NCBI GenBank assembly: GCA_002413385.1 | Contig: DHWW01000332.1 | Location: 2,096-12,941 of the forward strand | Length of the DNA stretch: 10,846 bases | Source of the DNA: Granulicella sp. UBA5172 | GTDB taxonomy: Bacteria > Acidobacteriota > Terriglobia > Terriglobales > Acidobacteriaceae | Direction: 5' to 3' | Shown: one piece after another, positions 8,250 to 10,846 of the stretch | Layout of the letters: each line of letters opens with the position of its first letter | Position numbering within the stretch: the stretch's first letter is position 1 | Made by a program: the position numbers and the translations under genes | Notes under the pieces: model-generated | The model's database searches: none | What the model was told of the DNA's origin: nothing | Seen by the model: the letters and a program-made list of their open reading frames with translations, nothing else

Positions 8250-8298
8250 GAAAAGTCTTGGCTTTTGGACGATAAAAATATCAACCATATGACGGATG

Positions 8299-8329
8299 CC
8301 CAACTACTCCCCAATTCCCCCGCAATCCC
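8299..8329 (-). other. G-quadruplex-type motif upstream of the receptor promoter
   Basis: The minus strand has four G-tracts of 3, 5, 4 and 3 residues with loops of 5, 4 and 7 nt. This meets the usual rule of four runs of at least three G with loops of 1-7. It lies about 50 nt upstream of the -35 box of the receptor promoter and about 40 nt after the upstream TPR gene. The motif is directly visible; folding or function is not shown. Confidence 0.55.
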
Positions 8330-8368
8330 GCATCGAGCCATAGGAACCGTTTTCACCAGACCCACGTC

Positions 8369-9361
8369 CTACCGCGTATCAGGCGTCGCATGGTAACCAC
8401 TCAGCGAAGCCGACAACGCAAACTCTCCCTTGGCCTTCGCCTCCTGCCCTTCCAGGTGATACACCTTCCCCAGCAAAAAGTGCAGCGCCGGCTTCTTTGG
8501 CTGCAACTCGATGGCCGCCTCCAACTGCTGCTCTGCCTCGGGGAGCAGCTTCATGTCCAGATAAAGATGTCCCAGTTGCTCTCGGATGCGCGGGTCATTC
8601 GGCGCGATCGCCACCGCCTTCACCAGCACCTCTTTGGCTTCGGCCAGTTTCTCCTCATGTACCAGGATGATCCCCAGATTCAGCAGTGGCTGCTCGCTCG
8701 GATGCTCCGCCCCCTCCTGCCAGGCAATCGCCTGCCTGTACGCCGCGATTGCGTCCTCCGTGCGATTCAGTCCCTCATACGAAAGGCCCAGGTTATTCTC
8801 CGTCTTCACGCTCCGCGGCAGCAGCGCCAGCGAGCGCTCAAAGCACTCCGCAGATGCCTGAAACCGCTGCAGAGTGAACCGGATACGGCCCAGCACATAC
8901 CATCCCTCCGGGTCCCGGTCGTCCATCTGCAGAGACACCACGGCCCAATGTTCTGCGTCCTTCATATCCCCCAGCAGCACGTAGTCTTTCGCAACGTTCT
9001 GCAGGTCCACCGCACTCGGGTGAGCCATCGCAGCAGCCCGCGTGTACTCCTCCAGAGAACCCTTCGCATCGTCCAGCCGCATCTCGCTGTACGCCAGCAA
9101 CTCGTGCGCTGCAGCCGACCCCTTCTCCGTCTGCAGATACCCCTTCAGCAACGCCGCCGCCTGCTGGTACTGCCCCGCATCGATCAGTTTCCGGGCCTCT
9201 TGCAGTGGTACCTCCGCCACCGCCCCTTGTGGCTGCGGAGCCACGGGAACCACCTGCGCACCCATCCCCCCCGCACCGCACAACAAGCACAGTACCAGCG
9301 CTTGCCTTGACCCACGACCCAGCACCCTCCGCACCCCGTCAGGGCCAAAACAATCATTCAT
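8369..9361 (-). CDS. Exported tetratricopeptide-repeat protein, divergent from the CRTAC1-like gene
   Basis: About 330 residues from the chosen start. The N-terminus has a basic stretch (RRVLGRGSRQ, 11-20) and a hydrophobic core (ALVLCLLCGAGG, 21-32) with a likely cleavage near GMGA-Q, then a Pro/Gln-rich linker. About eight TPR-like helix pairs follow at roughly 52-320; the clearest are 151-184 (EGWYVLGRIRFTLQRFQASA), 185-218 (ENNLGLSYEGLNRTEDAIAA), 224-257 (LLNLGIILVHEEKLAEAKE), 258-291 (IREQLGHLYLDMKLLPEAE) and 292-320 (LHFLLGKVYHLEGQEAKAK). There is no enzyme domain, so a periplasmic binding or scaffolding role is inferred. The start is uncertain: in-frame candidates are ATG 9361, ATG 9388 and TTG 9409. 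GAGGAG directly abuts the TTG with no spacing, and the two ATGs lack a good ribosome-binding site; 9361 gives the most normal signal peptide. It lies between the receptor gene downstream and the divergent CRTAC1-like gene. Confidence 0.83.
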   Translation of the reverse strand: MNDCFGPDGVRRVLGRGSRQALVLCLLCGAGGMGAQVVPVAPQPQGAVAEVPLQEARKLIDAGQYQQAAALLKGYLQTEKGSAAAHELLAYSEMRLDDAKGSLEEYTRAAAMAHPSAVDLQNVAKDYVLLGDMKDAEHWAVVSLQMDDRDPEGWYVLGRIRFTLQRFQASAECFERSLALLPRSVKTENNLGLSYEGLNRTEDAIAAYRQAIAWQEGAEHPSEQPLLNLGIILVHEEKLAEAKEVLVKAVAIAPNDPRIREQLGHLYLDMKLLPEAEQQLEAAIELQPKKPALHFLLGKVYHLEGQEAKAKGEFALSASLSGYHATPDTR

Positions 9362-9464
9362 CAAATTTTTTCGCCAAACCAAGCGCATATACTCATCCAG
9401 CCCCTGCAACTCCTCGAAGTATAGTGGCTTTTGCCCCTTTCAGGGCGAGCCAGCCAGCGCCCAT

Positions 9465-9478
9465 AGTAATCGTTTACT
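9465..9478. promoter_or_regulatory. LacI-type palindrome in the divergent TPR/CRTAC1 intergenic region
   Basis: AGTAATCGTTTACT is a 14-bp palindrome with a central CG and one mismatched pair. It sits between the two divergently transcribed genes, a natural place for a shared operator. Its core (GTAAACG on the minus strand) resembles, but is not identical to, the GAAAACG elements before araA and the receptor gene. I could not find convincing -35/-10 pairs for either divergent gene. Confidence 0.45.
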
Positions 9479-9560
9479 GCAATGATCCCTCGAACGTTCC
9501 CGCTGCGAACCCCCCGCCCCCTGTACCATAGTCTTCGAAGTCCTCCACCACCTCTCCTTA

Positions 9561-9581
9561 GGAGAAGGAAACCCCGGTTTG
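9561..9581 (+). promoter_or_regulatory. Ribosome-binding site deciding a TTG start
   Basis: GGAGAAGGAA (9561-9570) stands 8 nt before the TTG at 9579. The reading frame is closed upstream by TGA at 9483-9485, and no ATG or GTG occurs in frame between that stop and the conserved domain apart from an internal ATG at 9795. TTG is therefore the only start that gives a complete signal peptide. Confidence 0.8.
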
Positions 9582-10846
9582 CGCAACAGTATTCATGTCG
9601 CCGTTCTTCTCCCTCTCGTCGCGGGCCTTACCCTCTCTCTCCAGGCGCAAACCCCCTCGCCCGCTGCTCCATCCGCCCGCGCAGCCTCGTCATCGAAACC
9701 AACTCCCGGCGACTTCGTCGACATCACCCAAAGCAGCCACGTCCTCTTCAACGGCGAGGCCTCCCACACCTCGAAGAAATACCTCATCGAAACCATGGGC
9801 TCCGGCGTCGCTCTCTTCGACTACGACAACGACGGACGTCTCGACATCTTCCTCGCCAACGGAGCGCCGCTCTCCGATCCAACCCCGCTCGGCACCATTC
9901 CGCAGAAGACCGGCCCAAAGTATTGGAACCGCCTCTTCCATCAAAAACCCGACGGCACCTTCGAAGATGTCACCGAGAAGGCCGGCCTGCAGGGCATAGG
10001 CTACGACATGGGAGTAGCGGTCGGAGATTACGACAACGACGGCTACGAAGACCTCTACGTCACCGGCTACGGCGGCAACCATCTCTACCACAACAACGGC
10101 AACGGCACCTTCACCGACGTCACCCCGCAGTCCGGCACCGGAGGCAGCGGCTGGTCCACCTCCGCCACCTGGGTCGACCTCGATAACGATGGCCTCCTCG
10201 ACCTCGTCGTCCTCCGCTACATGAAGTGGGACTTCAACGACATCTTCTGTGGCGAGCATCGCGAAGGCCACCGCGCCTACTGCCACCCCGACACCTTCCA
10301 GCCCATCTCTCCCCTCGTCTTCCACAACGACGGCAACGGCCACTTCACCGAAGTCGCCGCAAAAATCGGCCTCGACAAACCCGGCAAAGGCCTCGGCATC
10401 GCCATCGCCGACTTCGACCGCGACGGCAAAATCGACATCGCCATCGCCAACGACTCCATGCTCGAATACCTCTACCGCAACAAGGGCAACGGCACCTTCG
10501 AAGAGGTCGGCCTCCCCTCCGAGATGGCCGTCGACGGTGACGGACGAACCTTCGCCGGCATGGGCATCGACTTCCAGGACTACAACAACGACGGCCTCCC
10601 CGACATGGTCATCACCGACCTCGCCAACCAGAAATATGCCCTCTACAAAAACAACGGCGACGGCAGCTTCTCCTACGACAGCTACGTCAGCGGCATCGGC
10701 GGCATGACCCTCCTCCACTCCGGCTGGGGCATCCACTTCCTCGACTACGACAACGACGGCCGCAAGGATCTCCTCATCGTCCAGGGCCACGACCTCGACA
10801 CCATCAGCCTCGACTACCCGCAGCTCCACTACAAGGAGCCCATGCT
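9579..10846 (+). CDS. CRTAC1-family FG-GAP/VCBS repeat protein, C-terminus cut by window edge
   Basis: 422 residues are visible. From the TTG start the protein opens with a signal peptide (hydrophobic VAVLLPLVAGLTLSL at 7-21, cleavage near QA-Q) and an Ala/Pro/Ser linker. From about 45 it follows the CRTAC1 pattern (GDFVDIT, ETMGSGVALFDYDNDG). Six calcium-binding-type loops D-x-[DN]-x-DG occur at 81, 150, 200, 278, 334 and 389 (DYDNDGRLD, DYDNDGYED, DLDNDGLLD, DFDRDGKID, DYNNDGLPD, DYDNDGRKD). They alternate with NGNGTF/NGDGSF-type strands, as in an integrin-like beta-propeller. C224 and C235 flank a short His-containing insert (CGEHREGHRAYC) and could form a disulfide. Family members usually end in an ASPIC/UnbV domain, which would lie beyond the window. 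Likely an exported or surface protein; biochemical role unknown. It is divergent from a TPR gene. Confidence 0.9.
   Translation, partial: MRNSIHVAVLLPLVAGLTLSLQAQTPSPAAPSARAASSSKPTPGDFVDITQSSHVLFNGEASHTSKKYLIETMGSGVALFDYDNDGRLDIFLANGAPLSDPTPLGTIPQKTGPKYWNRLFHQKPDGTFEDVTEKAGLQGIGYDMGVAVGDYDNDGYEDLYVTGYGGNHLYHNNGNGTFTDVTPQSGTGGSGWSTSATWVDLDNDGLLDLVVLRYMKWDFNDIFCGEHREGHRAYCHPDTFQPISPLVFHNDGNGHFTEVAAKIGLDKPGKGLGIAIADFDRDGKIDIAIANDSMLEYLYRNKGNGTFEEVGLPSEMAVDGDGRTFAGMGIDFQDYNNDGLPDMVITDLANQKYALYKNNGDGSFSYDSYVSGIGGMTLLHSGWGIHFLDYDNDGRKDLLIVQGHDLDTISLDYPQLHYKEPM
9822..10758 (+). repeat. Near-identical DNA repeats encoding Ca-binding loops
   Basis: TACGACAACGACGG occurs exactly at 9822-9835, 10028-10041 and 10745-10758, and with one mismatch at 10580-10593 (TACAACAACGACGG). 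The copies are in frame and encode the YDNDG part of the repeated loops, so they reflect protein repeats plus strong codon bias rather than a separate element. Confidence 0.8.

Larger units (their letters stand above)
8018..8368. other. Regulatory region between the TPR gene and the TonB-dependent receptor
   Basis: 351 nt with no gene. Read toward the receptor it holds, in order: a CG-centred element at 8343-8354, a run of four G-tracts at 8329-8299, a promoter candidate at 8249-8220, and two LacI-like palindromes at 8171-8182 and 8107-8120, with a ribosome-binding site just before 8017. No hairpin with a T-run follows the TPR stop at 8369, so read-through from the TPR gene into this region cannot be excluded. 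Confidence 0.6.

Noticed and set aside
8390..9310. Plus-strand open frame (306 codons) opposite the third TPR gene
   Set aside because: Leu/Arg/Gln/His-rich with no domain; the minus strand has regular TPR periodicity.
9482..10186. Plus-strand Arg/Pro-rich open frame overlapping the start of the CRTAC1-like gene
   Set aside because: Wrong frame: the in-frame TTG reading gives a signal peptide and conserved repeats, whereas this frame is compositionally biased with no domain.
9690..10829. Long minus-strand open frame (379 codons) opposite the CRTAC1-like gene
   Set aside because: Almost only Val, Glu, Ala, Asp and Gly, as expected from the reverse of GAC/AAC/GGC-rich repeats; the plus strand shows six proper calcium loops.

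Overview
The window looks like a piece of an Acidobacteriota chromosome, most likely of the Terriglobia/Acidobacteriaceae type. This is an inference from gene content: a very large Oar-like TonB-dependent outer-membrane protein with an N-terminal carboxypeptidase-regulatory (Ig-like) domain, three exported tetratricopeptide (TPR) proteins, and a CRTAC1-type FG-GAP/VCBS repeat protein. The DNA is GC-rich and the intergenic spaces are short. I see no RNA gene, mobile element or CRISPR array.

Layout from left to right. (1) 88-1560, minus: L-arabinose isomerase araA, complete, with its active-site residues. (2) 1561-1917: promoter space of araA, with a TTGACA box and a CG-centred palindrome of LacI-operator type. 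(3) 1918-4043, minus: two exported TPR proteins overlapping by 4 nt (one operon), with their own promoter candidate at 4059-4087. (4) 4116-4151: a strong rho-independent terminator closing the next gene. (5) 4181-8017, minus: a complete 1278-residue TonB-dependent/Oar-like receptor. (6) 8018-8368: a long regulatory region with a TTGACA promoter candidate, two or three LacI-like palindromes and a G-quadruplex motif. (7) 8369-9361, minus: a third exported TPR protein. (8) 9362-9578: a divergent intergenic region with another palindrome. (9) 9579-10846, plus: a CRTAC1-family protein starting at TTG and cut by the window's right edge.

How the parts may work together (inference): the Oar-like receptor would span the outer membrane, and the three TPR proteins and the calcium-binding-type repeat protein carry signal peptides and would act in the periplasm or at the cell surface. 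Similar CG-centred palindromes with the core GAAAACG (or GTAAACG) lie before araA, before the receptor and between the TPR/CRTAC1 pair. This suggests one LacI-family sugar-responsive regulator may tie the envelope module to arabinose catabolism. No regulator gene lies in the window, so the link rests on site similarity only.
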